Part shown: piece after piece, positions 32,105 through 40,125 of the stretch
Numbering within the stretch: the first letter of the stretch is position 1
Layout: the number at the start of each line of letters is the position of its first letter
Origin: Aliiruegeria lutimaris
GTDB taxonomy: Bacteria > Pseudomonadota > Alphaproteobacteria > Rhodobacterales > Rhodobacteraceae
DNA: 64,000 nt
Direction: 5' to 3'
NCBI RefSeq assembly: GCF_900099935.1
Contig: NZ_FNEK01000002.1
Location: 124,001-188,000, forward strand
The notes under the pieces: model-generated
Database searches by the model: none
Told to the model about the DNA's origin: nothing
Seen by the model: only the letters and a program-made list of their open reading frames with translations
Program-made: the position numbers and the translations under genes

Positions 32105-33157
32105 TTGGTCTTGGAACTCGTCAGTTTTGGAGAAGAGTCACCAAGCGGTGAAAACCTTGAATACGAGTCGGTTTTTACTGAGTTGGAGATTGCGGCACAG
32201 CCCGGTCAGGAGCGCCAGATGGGCTCTGAGATCGTGGCCGCGGAAGAGCCCGACTATGGCGATGTGATCCAGAAAGCGAAGGCGGTTCTGGAGCACAGTC
32301 ATGATGTGCGTGCCGCCATTCACCTGGCGAATGCGGAATTGCGTCGGAACGGCTTCGTCGGCTTTGCCGAGGCCACCAGCTATATCCGTGGATGCGTCAC
32401 GCAGTTCTGGGATACGTTCCACCCGCAACTGGACGAGGATGACGGCGATCCGACGATGCGTGTGAACGCCGTGCGTGGGCTGGCGGCGCCCGAAACCATA
32501 ATCCACGCGCTCCGCCTCGCAAACATGACCGACAGCAACAATTTCGGTCGGATGTGCCTGCGCCACAAGATGATCCTCGACGGCGAGATCGACCCGCATG
32601 GCGACGAGCACCTTCCCGACTCGGGCGGGTTCTCGGCGGCGTTCAGGGATACCGACGAAGAGGTGATGAAGGGGATCATCGACGCTGTCCGTCAGGCGTC
32701 TGAAGATATTGCCGCGATCGAGGCGACGTTCGATGAAAAGATCGGAAGCCTCGGCCCGGATCTGAGCGAGGCGAGAAAGACCCTCTTGCGGATACTTTCG
32801 ATCCTTTCGGCGGAAACCGGCATGGATGTCCAGGCCGCGCCAGAAGTGGAGGAGGCGGCTGAAGAGGCTGCACCCGCAGGACGCCCCGGCGGCTCCGGTG
32901 GCCCGCCCGGTGCCATTCTGAACGACCGCGACGTGCTCGCGGCCATCGACAAGATTATCGAGTATTATGCCCGTTACGAGCCGTCCAACCCGGTGCCTAT
33001 TCTGCTGAAGCGCGCGCGCCGATTGGTGGGCGCGGATTTCATTACGATCGTCAACGACCTCGCACCGCTCGGGCTGGATCATGTCCGGCTGGTTGGTGGT
33101 CTGGAAACTGACGAAAAAGCCGATCCGAAGCCCGAAAAAGGCGGAAAGAAAGGCTAG
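32105..33157 (+). CDS. tssA: Type VI secretion protein TssA (ImpA family)
   Basis: 350 residues. The N-terminal ImpA domain is visible (FGEESPSGENLEYESVFTELE, then the helical region FVGFAEATSYIRGCVTQFWDTFHPQLDEDD). A Gly/Pro/Ala linker (about 265-285) leads to a short C-terminal domain with LNDRDVLAAIDKIIEYYARYEPSNPVPILLKRAR, typical of short TssA proteins. TssA primes and caps sheath growth. The frame starts with TTG at 32105, with AGGGAG about nine bases upstream and no better ATG; a second TTG is two codons on. First gene of the operon. Confidence 0.88.
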   Translation: MVLELVSFGEESPSGENLEYESVFTELEIAAQPGQERQMGSEIVAAEEPDYGDVIQKAKAVLEHSHDVRAAIHLANAELRRNGFVGFAEATSYIRGCVTQFWDTFHPQLDEDDGDPTMRVNAVRGLAAPETIIHALRLANMTDSNNFGRMCLRHKMILDGEIDPHGDEHLPDSGGFSAAFRDTDEEVMKGIIDAVRQASEDIAAIEATFDEKIGSLGPDLSEARKTLLRILSILSAETGMDVQAAPEVEEAAEEAAPAGRPGGSGGPPGAILNDRDVLAAIDKIIEYYARYEPSNPVPILLKRARRLVGADFITIVNDLAPLGLDHVRLVGGLETDEKADPKPEKGGKKG

Positions 33158-33211
33158 CGAATAACGAGGTCGGCCCTGGCCGGAGGCTGACCGAAATAAA
33201 GGGAGAATCTG

Positions 33212-33739
33212 ATGTCCAGTTCACAGAAGTTTCTTGGTCGTAACCGCGCGCCAAGAGTCCAGATCGAATATGACGTGGAACTCTATGGCGCACAGAAAAA
33301 GGTACAATTGCCTTTCGTCATGGGCGTCATGGCCGACCTCGCCGGCAAATCCGAGGTTGAACAGCCCGGCGTTGCCGACCGCAAGTTCCTTGAGATTGAC
33401 GTGGATAATTTCGACAGCCGCATGAAGGCGATGAAGCCGCGCGCGGCCTTCTCCGTTCCGAACACGTTGACCGGCGAGGGCAACCTGTCGGTCGACCTGA
33501 CCTTCGAGAGCATGGAAGATTTCTCGCCGGCTGCCGTCGCCGAGAAGGTCGCACCGCTCCGGCAACTGCTCGAGGCCCGCAAGGAGCTGTCCAACCTGAT
33601 GACCTACATGGATGGCAAGCCCGGAGCAGAGAACCTGATGGCCAAGGTCATGGCCGATCCGGCGCTGATGAAGTCGCTCGCGGCGCAGGCCGCTCCGACC
33701 GAAGAAGGCGATAGTGGCGACAGTGAGGGAAAGGAATAA
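33212..33739 (+). CDS. tssB: Type VI sheath small subunit TssB
   Basis: 175 residues, full length. RAPRVQIEYDVELYGAQKKVQLPFVMGVMADL is split across the conserved VipA start (VQIEYDVELYG and LPFVMGVMADLAG), followed by FLEIDVDNFDSRMKAMKPR. With TssC it forms the contractile sheath that drives the Hcp tube. An AAAGGGAGAA ribosome-binding site precedes the ATG, and tssC begins three bases after the stop. Confidence 0.96.
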   Translation: MSSSQKFLGRNRAPRVQIEYDVELYGAQKKVQLPFVMGVMADLAGKSEVEQPGVADRKFLEIDVDNFDSRMKAMKPRAAFSVPNTLTGEGNLSVDLTFESMEDFSPAAVAEKVAPLRQLLEARKELSNLMTYMDGKPGAENLMAKVMADPALMKSLAAQAAPTEEGDSGDSEGKE

Positions 33740-33742
33740 GCC

Positions 33743-35239
33743 ATGGCAGAAGAAGCCCTCGAATCCGCGGCCGGTGCACAGGCCGCAGTAACAACGGAAT
33801 CCGATTTCTCGGCACTGCTTCAGCAGGAATTCCGCCCACGCACGGACACGGCGAAGGCGGCCGTGGAAAGCGCGGTCAAGACGCTTGCCCAGCAGGCGCT
33901 CGAAAGCACCGCGACGATTTCCGATGACGTGCTGGAATCGCTTGAGGCGATCATCGCCGAGATCGACCAGAAACTGACCGCCCAGATCAACAAGATCCTC
34001 CACCACGAAGAATACCAGCAGCTCGAAAGCGCCTGGCGTGGCCTGCATCACCTGGTGAACAACACCGAATCCGACGAGATGCTGAAGATCCGGGTGATGA
34101 ACATCTCCAAGAAGGAGCTGCACAGGACCCTGAAGCGCTACAAGGGCACCGCCTGGGACCAGTCGCCGATCTTCAAGAAGCTCTACGAGGAAGAATACGG
34201 TGTCTTCGGTGGCGAGCCTTATGGCTGCCTTGTCGGCGACTATCATTTCAACCACAGCCCGCCCGATGTCGAGCTGCTGGGCGAAATGGCCAAGATCTCG
34301 GCCGCGATCCACGCGCCCTTCATCACAGGGGCAGATCCCTCGCTTATGCAGTTCGATAGCTGGCAGGAACTCAGCAATCCGCGCGATCTGACCAAGATCT
34401 TCCAGACGCCGGAATATGCCGCCTGGCGTAGCCTGCGCGACAGCGAGGATTCCCGGTATCTCGGCCTTACCATGCCGCGTTTCCTGGCCCGCCAGCCCTA
34501 TGGCGCCAAGGGCGATCCGGTGGACGAGTTCGACTTCGAGGAAGAGACTGGCAACGCCGAATCCGAGTATTTCAGCTGGGCCAACTCGGCCTATGCGATG
34601 GCGGCCAACATCACCCGGTCCTTCAAGCTCTATGGCTGGTGCTCGCGCATCCGTGGCGTGGAATCGGGTGGCGTCGTGGAAGGGTTGCCGACCCATACCT
34701 TCCCAACGGCGGACGGTGGCGTGGACATGAAATGCCCGACCGAAATCTCGATCCCGGAACGTCGGGAGGCCGAGCTTTCCAAGAACGGCATGATGGCCCT
34801 GATCCACCGCAAGAATTCGGATCTTGCCGCATTCATCGGCGCGCAGTCTCTGCACAAGCCGGTCGAGTACGATGATCCGGATGCGACGGCGAATGCCAAT
34901 CTTGCCGCGCGCCTGCCCTACCTCTTCGCGACCTGCCGCTTCGCGCACTACCTGAAGAAAATGGTCCACGACAAGATCGGCTCCTTCAAGAGCCGTGACG
35001 ACATGGAGACGTGGCTGAAGAAGTGGATCAATGAGTACGTGGACTATAACGCGGCGCACTCCACCGAAGAGACCAAGGCTAGAAAGCCACTCACGGCGGC
35101 CGAGGTGAGAGTGGAAGAGGTCGAAGGAAATCCCGGATATTATACCTCGCAGTTTTTCCTTCGGCCTCATTACCAGCTCGAGGGACTTACCGTGTCTCTC
35201 CGGCTGGTAGCCAAATTGCCGTCCGAAAAGGGACAGTGA
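33743..35239 (+). CDS. tssC: Type VI sheath large subunit TssC
   Basis: 498 residues, usual VipB length. Conserved segments include QINKILHHEEYQQLESAWRG, FGGEPYGCLVGDYHF, RFLARQPYGAK, and FAHYLKKMVHDKIGSF near the end. Partner of TssB in the sheath and substrate of ClpV for recycling. The neighbouring hcp gene is separated by 81 bases that hold strong hairpins. Confidence 0.97.
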   Translation: MAEEALESAAGAQAAVTTESDFSALLQQEFRPRTDTAKAAVESAVKTLAQQALESTATISDDVLESLEAIIAEIDQKLTAQINKILHHEEYQQLESAWRGLHHLVNNTESDEMLKIRVMNISKKELHRTLKRYKGTAWDQSPIFKKLYEEEYGVFGGEPYGCLVGDYHFNHSPPDVELLGEMAKISAAIHAPFITGADPSLMQFDSWQELSNPRDLTKIFQTPEYAAWRSLRDSEDSRYLGLTMPRFLARQPYGAKGDPVDEFDFEEETGNAESEYFSWANSAYAMAANITRSFKLYGWCSRIRGVESGGVVEGLPTHTFPTADGGVDMKCPTEISIPERREAELSKNGMMALIHRKNSDLAAFIGAQSLHKPVEYDDPDATANANLAARLPYLFATCRFAHYLKKMVHDKIGSFKSRDDMETWLKKWINEYVDYNAAHSTEETKARKPLTAAEVRVEEVEGNPGYYTSQFFLRPHYQLEGLTVSLRLVAKLPSEKGQ

Positions 35240-35244
35240 TCGTA

Positions 35245-35297
35245 GATCGGGCGTCATCGGCCGTCGCCCGATCATTCTCAAAGGCGGAAAGACCGCC
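35245..35297 (+). terminator. Tandem hairpins between tssC and hcp
   Basis: GATCGGGCG/CGCCCGATC (35245-35273) is a nine-base-pair perfect stem with an 11-base loop. It is followed at once by GGCGG-AAAGA-CCGCC (35283-35297) and then GGATTATTT. They may partly stop transcription from tssC or mark a cleavage point that gives hcp its own stable 5' end. Confidence 0.55.
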
Positions 35298-35320
35298 GGA
35301 TTATTTAAGGAGAGAGCACT

Positions 35321-35806
35321 ATGGCTGTTGACATGTTCCTCGATATCGAGGGTGAGATCGAAGGTGAATCTCAAGACTACGAACATTCGAAAGAAATCGA
35401 CGTTCTGGCATGGTCATGGGGTATGTCCCAGTCCGGCACCTTCCACGTCGGTGGCGGTGGCGGTTCCGGCAAGGCCAATTTTCAGGATATCTCCGTGACC
35501 AAGTGGGTCGATGTGTCGTCCCCTGTCCTGATGCTATATTGCGCAAACGGGGATCACTTCAAGAGTGCGGTCCTGACAGTCCGCAAGGCTGGCAAAACGC
35601 CCGTTGAGTACATCGTCATGACGATGACCGACGTCCTGATCACGTCCGTTTCGACCGGCGGTTCCGGCGGTGAAGATCGTCTTACCGAGAACGTGACGCT
35701 GAACTTCCGTCAGATCGAAGTGAACTACAAGCAGCAGAGCCCGGCTGGCGATGTAGAGAGTGAGAAGGACTTCGGCTGGAATATCGCCGAGAACGTGCAA
35801 GTCTAA
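35321..35806 (+). CDS. hcp: Type VI tube protein Hcp
   Basis: 161 residues. MFLDIEGEIEGESQDYEHSKEIDVLAWSWG is read across two family segments (FLDIEGEIEGES and IDVLAWSWGMSQSGT), with a Gly-rich loop (HVGGGGGSGKANFQD), then FTKWVD-like SVTKWVDVSSPVLML and the C-terminal NFRQIEVNY. Hexameric Hcp rings build the inner tube and carry cargo. AAGGAGAGAG gives a strong ribosome-binding site. The gene is bracketed by strong hairpins, consistent with high, separately tuned expression. Confidence 0.96.
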   Translation: MAVDMFLDIEGEIEGESQDYEHSKEIDVLAWSWGMSQSGTFHVGGGGGSGKANFQDISVTKWVDVSSPVLMLYCANGDHFKSAVLTVRKAGKTPVEYIVMTMTDVLITSVSTGGSGGEDRLTENVTLNFRQIEVNYKQQSPAGDVESEKDFGWNIAENVQV

Positions 35807-35822
35807 GACTTTGCGCAAGAAT

Positions 35823-35852
35823 TGCACCACCGGAGATTTATACGGTGGTGCA
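35823..35852 (+). terminator. Ten-base-pair hairpin after hcp
   Basis: TGCACCACCG and CGGTGGTGCA form a perfect ten-base-pair stem around the loop GAGATTTATA, beginning 16 bases after the hcp stop. There is no T-run afterwards. It is probably a partial terminator or a 3' stabiliser of hcp mRNA. Confidence 0.6.
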
Positions 35853-35887
35853 TCTCGACCTGAACGACCTGAAGATTGGAGACCCCC

Positions 35888-36715
35888 GTGCAAAGCCGTG
35901 CCCATGAGCTTCTGCTTGCCAATGACCTGAACGGGGCTCTTGAAGAGTTGCAGGATGCCGTGCGTGCAAAACCTGCTGACCCGAAGTTGAGAGTATTCCT
36001 TTTCCAACTGCTCTGCGTGTTGGGCGACTGGAAACGGGCGATCAATCAACTGAAGCTTTCCGCGACCATGGATGAAGACGCGCTGGAGATGGCGCAGGCC
36101 TATCGCGAGGTCATCCGCTGCGAGGTCTTCCGCGAGAAGGTCTTCGTCGGAGAGCGCGAGCCGCTCGTCTTTGGAGAGCCCAATAGCTGGATTGCGCTGC
36201 TGATGGAGGCGCTCAAGCTGCTTGCCGCCGGCAAGGCGGAGCAGGCAGCCGAGCTGCGTGCCCAGGCCTTCGAAGCGGCACCGGCCATCGCCGGCGAGGT
36301 GAATGGCAAGGCCTTCGAATGGATCGCCGACGCGGATATGCGTCTTGGCCCGGTTCTGGAAGCGGTCGTCAACGGCCGGTATTTCTGGATGCCGTTTGCC
36401 GCGATCCACGAAATGCATGTCGATGAACCGACCGACCTGCGTGACGCCGTCTGGACCGGCGCGCGGATCACGCTGCGCAATGGTGGCGAAGTCACGGCTT
36501 TCATTCCCACCCGTTATCCCGGAACGACCGAGGCGGGCGACGGGGCTGAAATGCTGGCTCGGATGACGACGTGGTCGGATGCGGGGGCAGAGACTTTTAT
36601 CGGCCGTGGCCAGCGCCTGCTGGCAACCGATAGCGAAGATGTTGCCCTAATGGATCTGCGCAACCTGCGGTTTGAAGACTCTGAGGAGGCTTCCGAGCCC
36701 CCATCCGGGGGCTGA
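35888..36715 (+). CDS. tagJ: Type VI accessory protein TagJ (ImpE family)
   Basis: 275 residues. A TPR-like helical N-terminus (ALEELQDAVRAKPADPKLRVFLFQLLCVLGDW) and a C-terminal domain with EWIADADMRLGPVLEAVVNGRYFWMPF match the ImpE/TagJ family, which binds the TssB N-terminus and helps recruit ClpV. I prefer the GTG at 35888 because TTGGAG lies six bases upstream; a TTG twelve bases earlier is in frame but has no such site. tssE begins three bases after the stop. Confidence 0.88.
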   Translation: MQSRAHELLLANDLNGALEELQDAVRAKPADPKLRVFLFQLLCVLGDWKRAINQLKLSATMDEDALEMAQAYREVIRCEVFREKVFVGEREPLVFGEPNSWIALLMEALKLLAAGKAEQAAELRAQAFEAAPAIAGEVNGKAFEWIADADMRLGPVLEAVVNGRYFWMPFAAIHEMHVDEPTDLRDAVWTGARITLRNGGEVTAFIPTRYPGTTEAGDGAEMLARMTTWSDAGAETFIGRGQRLLATDSEDVALMDLRNLRFEDSEEASEPPSGG

Positions 36716-36718
36716 TCC

Positions 36719-37216
36719 ATGGCCGACAAGACCATCGACGACAGGCTACAGCCGTCCTTGCTCGACCGGCTCACGGATGACGCGCCCGACCAGATGTCGG
36801 AGTCTCGGGACACGAGGGTCATCGATGTTCGTAAACTGCGTGAGATCCTGAAGCGTGACCTCGCCTGGCTGTTGAACACGACCAATAACGAGAGTTTCAT
36901 TGACCGGAAGAAATATCCCCACGCCTTCAGGTCTGTATTGAATTATGGCGTCAAACCCGTTGCGGGTGGAAGCACGACGCAGCGGCGGGTCGAGAACATC
37001 CGGCAAGCCATCATGCAGGCCGTGCGGGAGTTCGAGCCGCGGATGCGACCGGAATCGCTCGAAGTTCTGCTCCGGGACGAGGAAAGCGCCACGAATATGT
37101 CCGTGTTCTTCGATATTCACGGGGATATGTGGGCGCAGCCCTTGCCGATGGAGCTTTACCTGCGTTCCGAGATCGACCTGATGACTGGCCACATGACTCT
37201 GGAACAGGGAAGCTGA
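36719..37216 (+). CDS. tssE: Type VI baseplate protein TssE (gp25-like)
   Basis: 165 residues. LQPSLLDRLTDD at the N-terminus, then LREILKRDLAWLLNT and VLNYGVKPVAG, and the C-terminal gp25-like fold with LEVLLRDEES. It is the baseplate wedge protein that starts sheath polymerisation. It lies in a run of baseplate genes with almost no spacing. Confidence 0.93.
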   Translation: MADKTIDDRLQPSLLDRLTDDAPDQMSESRDTRVIDVRKLREILKRDLAWLLNTTNNESFIDRKKYPHAFRSVLNYGVKPVAGGSTTQRRVENIRQAIMQAVREFEPRMRPESLEVLLRDEESATNMSVFFDIHGDMWAQPLPMELYLRSEIDLMTGHMTLEQGS

Positions 37217-37220
37217 ACGG

Positions 37221-39095
37221 ATGGACACCCGGCTGCTGCGCCATTACGAATCCGAGCTGGCCTATCTGCGGGAGATGGGCGCGAACTTCGCGGAAACCTA
37301 TCCCAAGATCGCCGCCCGTTTGGGCATGGACGGGCTCGAGGTTCTCGACCCTTACGTGGAACGGCTTCTGGAAGGCTCCGCCTTCCTTTCGGCGCGCGTC
37401 CAGCTCGAACTGGAACTGCAATATCCGCAATTCACCAGCCATCTGCTGGAGCTGGTCTATCCGCATTACCTGGCGCCCACGCCATCGATGATGGTCGCGC
37501 AGCTTCATCCGGATCTCGATAACACCGTGCTGACCGATGGCTATGTCGTGGAGCGTGGAACCGCGCTGCGCTCCAGTTCGCCCGACGGCTCCACGGTGCC
37601 TTGCATCTTTCGCACCGGGATGGACCTGACGCTCTGGCCGGTGGAGATTTCCGAGGCCGAATATATCGAGAGCCGCGCCGATGTGCTCGCTGCGCAGGTC
37701 GACTGCAATACCGAGGCCCGTGCCGCGATCCGGCTGCGTATCCGCCGCCCCGATGGCAACCCGCTCAACGAATTGTCGCTCGACGCGCTGACCTTTTTTG
37801 TCGGCGGGCAGGGGGCGCCGGGCTGGAAGCTGCTGGAACTTCTCTGCACCGAGACGCTGGGCCTTGTCGCGCGCTCGACCGACCGGCGCGCGGATTGGGT
37901 GGAGCCGCTGAAGGGCGAGTTGCGCCACCGTGGTTTCTCCCCCCGCGAGGCGTTGTTGCCGACACCGCGGCGCAGTTTCGACGGCTACCGGCTGTTGCAG
38001 GAATATTTCGCCATGCCGGAGCGGTTCTTCTTCGTCGAGGCGACGGGCCTGTCGAGGGCCATCCTGCAGACCGCCGATGCGCAGGTGGATCTCTACATCC
38101 TGCTGCGCGACGGGATGCCGGAAATCGCGCCCACGGTGCGGCCCGAAGCCTTCAAGCTGAACTGCGTGCCGGCGGTGAACCTCTTTCACAAGCGCTGCGA
38201 CCGGGTGCATGTCGTCAACCAGGATTTCGAGCAGCATATCGTGGTCGACCGGACCGCACCGCTCGACTACGAGGTCTATTCGCTGGAGAGCGTCACCGCG
38301 ATCGGCACCGAGGGAGAGCTGGATGTTCCGTTCCAACCCTTCTACTCGGTCGATGACCTGACGCCGCTGGGCGAGGGCGGGCGCTGTTTCTATACCATCC
38401 GGCGCAAGATGCGCCAGCGCACGGAGCGTGAGCGGCTGCGGGGCGGACGGACGAATTACCTTGGCTCGGAAACCTTCGTCTCGCTCGTGGATGGCGACAA
38501 CGCGCCGTACAAGTCCGAAGTTAGCCAGCTTGCGGTTCGGGCGATGGTGACCAACCGCGACCTTCCGATGTTGCTCACCACCGGGGCGCCGGATGTGTTC
38601 CACCTGCCCGATGGGGGGCCGGTGGGCATGGTGACGACCCCGGTCTCGCCCACGCGGCCGCGCCCGTCCTTCGCGCATGGCGACGCGGCTTGGCGGTTGA
38701 TCTCGCATCTGGGGCTCAACTACCTGTCGATTGCCGATAGCGAGGGCGGCACTGCGGCGGCCACGATCCGGGAGCTGATCGGGCTTTACGTGCCCGAGGG
38801 AGACCGCGGCATGCGCCGGCAGCTCGAAGGACTGACCCGCGTCTCCTCCTCGCCAAAGGTGCGCCGGATGACGGACGAGGTCCTCTCCACTGCCGTGCGC
38901 GGGCTTGAAGTGAAGCTGGAATTCGACGAGAGCTTCTTCGAGGGTGGTTCCGTCTATCTTCTGGGCGCGGTGCTCGAGCATTTCTTCCGCGGCCATGCAA
39001 CGATCAATTCCTTTACCGAAACCGCTTTGTTTAGCCAGCAGCGAGGAGAGCTGAAGCGATGGCGTCCTCAGACGGGCCACGGCCGGATCATCTGA
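37221..39095 (+). CDS. tssF: Type VI baseplate protein TssF (VasA/ImpG)
   Basis: 624 residues, usual length. It opens LLRHYESELAYLREMGANFAE and continues YPKIAARLGMDG, DPYVERLLEGSAFLSARVQ, all family signatures. The C-terminal region includes YLLGAVLEHFFRGHATINSFTET. With TssG, TssE and TssK it forms the baseplate wedge. The 3' end overlaps tssG by 37 bases. Confidence 0.95.
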   Translation: MDTRLLRHYESELAYLREMGANFAETYPKIAARLGMDGLEVLDPYVERLLEGSAFLSARVQLELELQYPQFTSHLLELVYPHYLAPTPSMMVAQLHPDLDNTVLTDGYVVERGTALRSSSPDGSTVPCIFRTGMDLTLWPVEISEAEYIESRADVLAAQVDCNTEARAAIRLRIRRPDGNPLNELSLDALTFFVGGQGAPGWKLLELLCTETLGLVARSTDRRADWVEPLKGELRHRGFSPREALLPTPRRSFDGYRLLQEYFAMPERFFFVEATGLSRAILQTADAQVDLYILLRDGMPEIAPTVRPEAFKLNCVPAVNLFHKRCDRVHVVNQDFEQHIVVDRTAPLDYEVYSLESVTAIGTEGELDVPFQPFYSVDDLTPLGEGGRCFYTIRRKMRQRTERERLRGGRTNYLGSETFVSLVDGDNAPYKSEVSQLAVRAMVTNRDLPMLLTTGAPDVFHLPDGGPVGMVTTPVSPTRPRPSFAHGDAAWRLISHLGLNYLSIADSEGGTAAATIRELIGLYVPEGDRGMRRQLEGLTRVSSSPKVRRMTDEVLSTAVRGLEVKLEFDESFFEGGSVYLLGAVLEHFFRGHATINSFTETALFSQQRGELKRWRPQTGHGRII

Positions 39096-40090
39096 ACTGG
39101 TTCGCCGGGCTGCAGGAGCGCCCCGGCGACTACCACATCTACCTGGCGATGCGGCTGCTCGACGCCGCTCGGGAGGGCAAGCGCGGGCTGGGTGCAACCC
39201 ATCGGCCGGTGGAAGACAAGATGCGCTTCGGCCAGGAGCCGTCCCTGTCCTTCCCGCCGACGACCCTTACGAAGTTTCGCCCCGCCGAAGGCGAAACGCC
39301 GGCCGTGCTCATCAATCGCTTCTTCGGCTTTTTCGGTCCGAACGGACCGTTGCCGCTGCATCTGACCGAATTTGCCCATGACCGGCTGGTAAACGAGCGC
39401 GACCCGACACTCGTGGCTTTCGCCGACATGCTTACCCACCGCTTGGCCACGCTGCTTTTCCGGGCCTGGAAGACGGGGCAGCCGGCAGCAGATTTCGACC
39501 GTGGTCCGGGTGGACCGGTGGAAGTTGCGGTGGCGGCGCTGTCGCGGCTGCATGGCAGCGCGCTCAGGGACCGCGATGCCATGCCGGACCTGGCAAAACG
39601 GCATTTCGCGGGCCACCTGGCGCCGGGGCCGCGCACGCCCGAGGCGCTGGTCTCCATGCTGTCGCTGTTCTTCGGAACGGATGCCCATATCGAGGAATTC
39701 ATCGGCTCTTGGCTGGAGCTGGAACCGGAAGACACCTGGCAGTTGGGCGCGCCCGCGGGCCTTGGGCAGGCGACGGCCATCGGCAGCCGGGTCTGGACGC
39801 GCTCGGCCAAGTTTCGGCTCACGCTCGGCCCGCTGTCCAGGGAGGCCTATCAGCGGCTTCTGCCGGGCGGCGAGTCGCTCAGGCGGCTCGCGGCGATCGT
39901 GCGCAACCATGTCGGGGACACGCTCGACTGGGACGTGAACCTGGTGCTGCGGGCAGAGGACGTACCGCCGGCCAAGCTGGGCGCGGATACGCAGCTGGGA
40001 CTGACAAGTTGGATCGGGGACCGGGCAGAGATGGGCGACGCGGATGATCTGTTCGTGGCGCCCGAGAGGGATATTCGACCGGCGGCTTGA
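39059..40090 (+). CDS. tssG: Type VI baseplate protein TssG (VasB/ImpH)
   Basis: 343 residues. Conserved stretches are RLLDAAREGKRGLGATHRPVEDKMRFGQEPSLSFPP (in pieces), INRFFGFFGPNGPLPLHLTEF and the later FRLTLGPLSREAYQRLLPGG. TssG partners with TssF in the wedge. The start overlaps the tssF end, so the pair are translated together. Confidence 0.95.
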   Translation: MASSDGPRPDHLNWFAGLQERPGDYHIYLAMRLLDAAREGKRGLGATHRPVEDKMRFGQEPSLSFPPTTLTKFRPAEGETPAVLINRFFGFFGPNGPLPLHLTEFAHDRLVNERDPTLVAFADMLTHRLATLLFRAWKTGQPAADFDRGPGGPVEVAVAALSRLHGSALRDRDAMPDLAKRHFAGHLAPGPRTPEALVSMLSLFFGTDAHIEEFIGSWLELEPEDTWQLGAPAGLGQATAIGSRVWTRSAKFRLTLGPLSREAYQRLLPGGESLRRLAAIVRNHVGDTLDWDVNLVLRAEDVPPAKLGADTQLGLTSWIGDRAEMGDADDLFVAPERDIRPAA

Positions 40091-40125
40091 ACAGGGCCGC
40101 GGTTCTTGGAGGGAAGGGACATTTC

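Noticed and set aside
33221-35386. Long open frame on the minus strand opposite tssB and tssC
   Set aside because: It is antisense to two unmistakable sheath genes and its translation has no domain character; GC-rich third positions commonly open the antisense frame.
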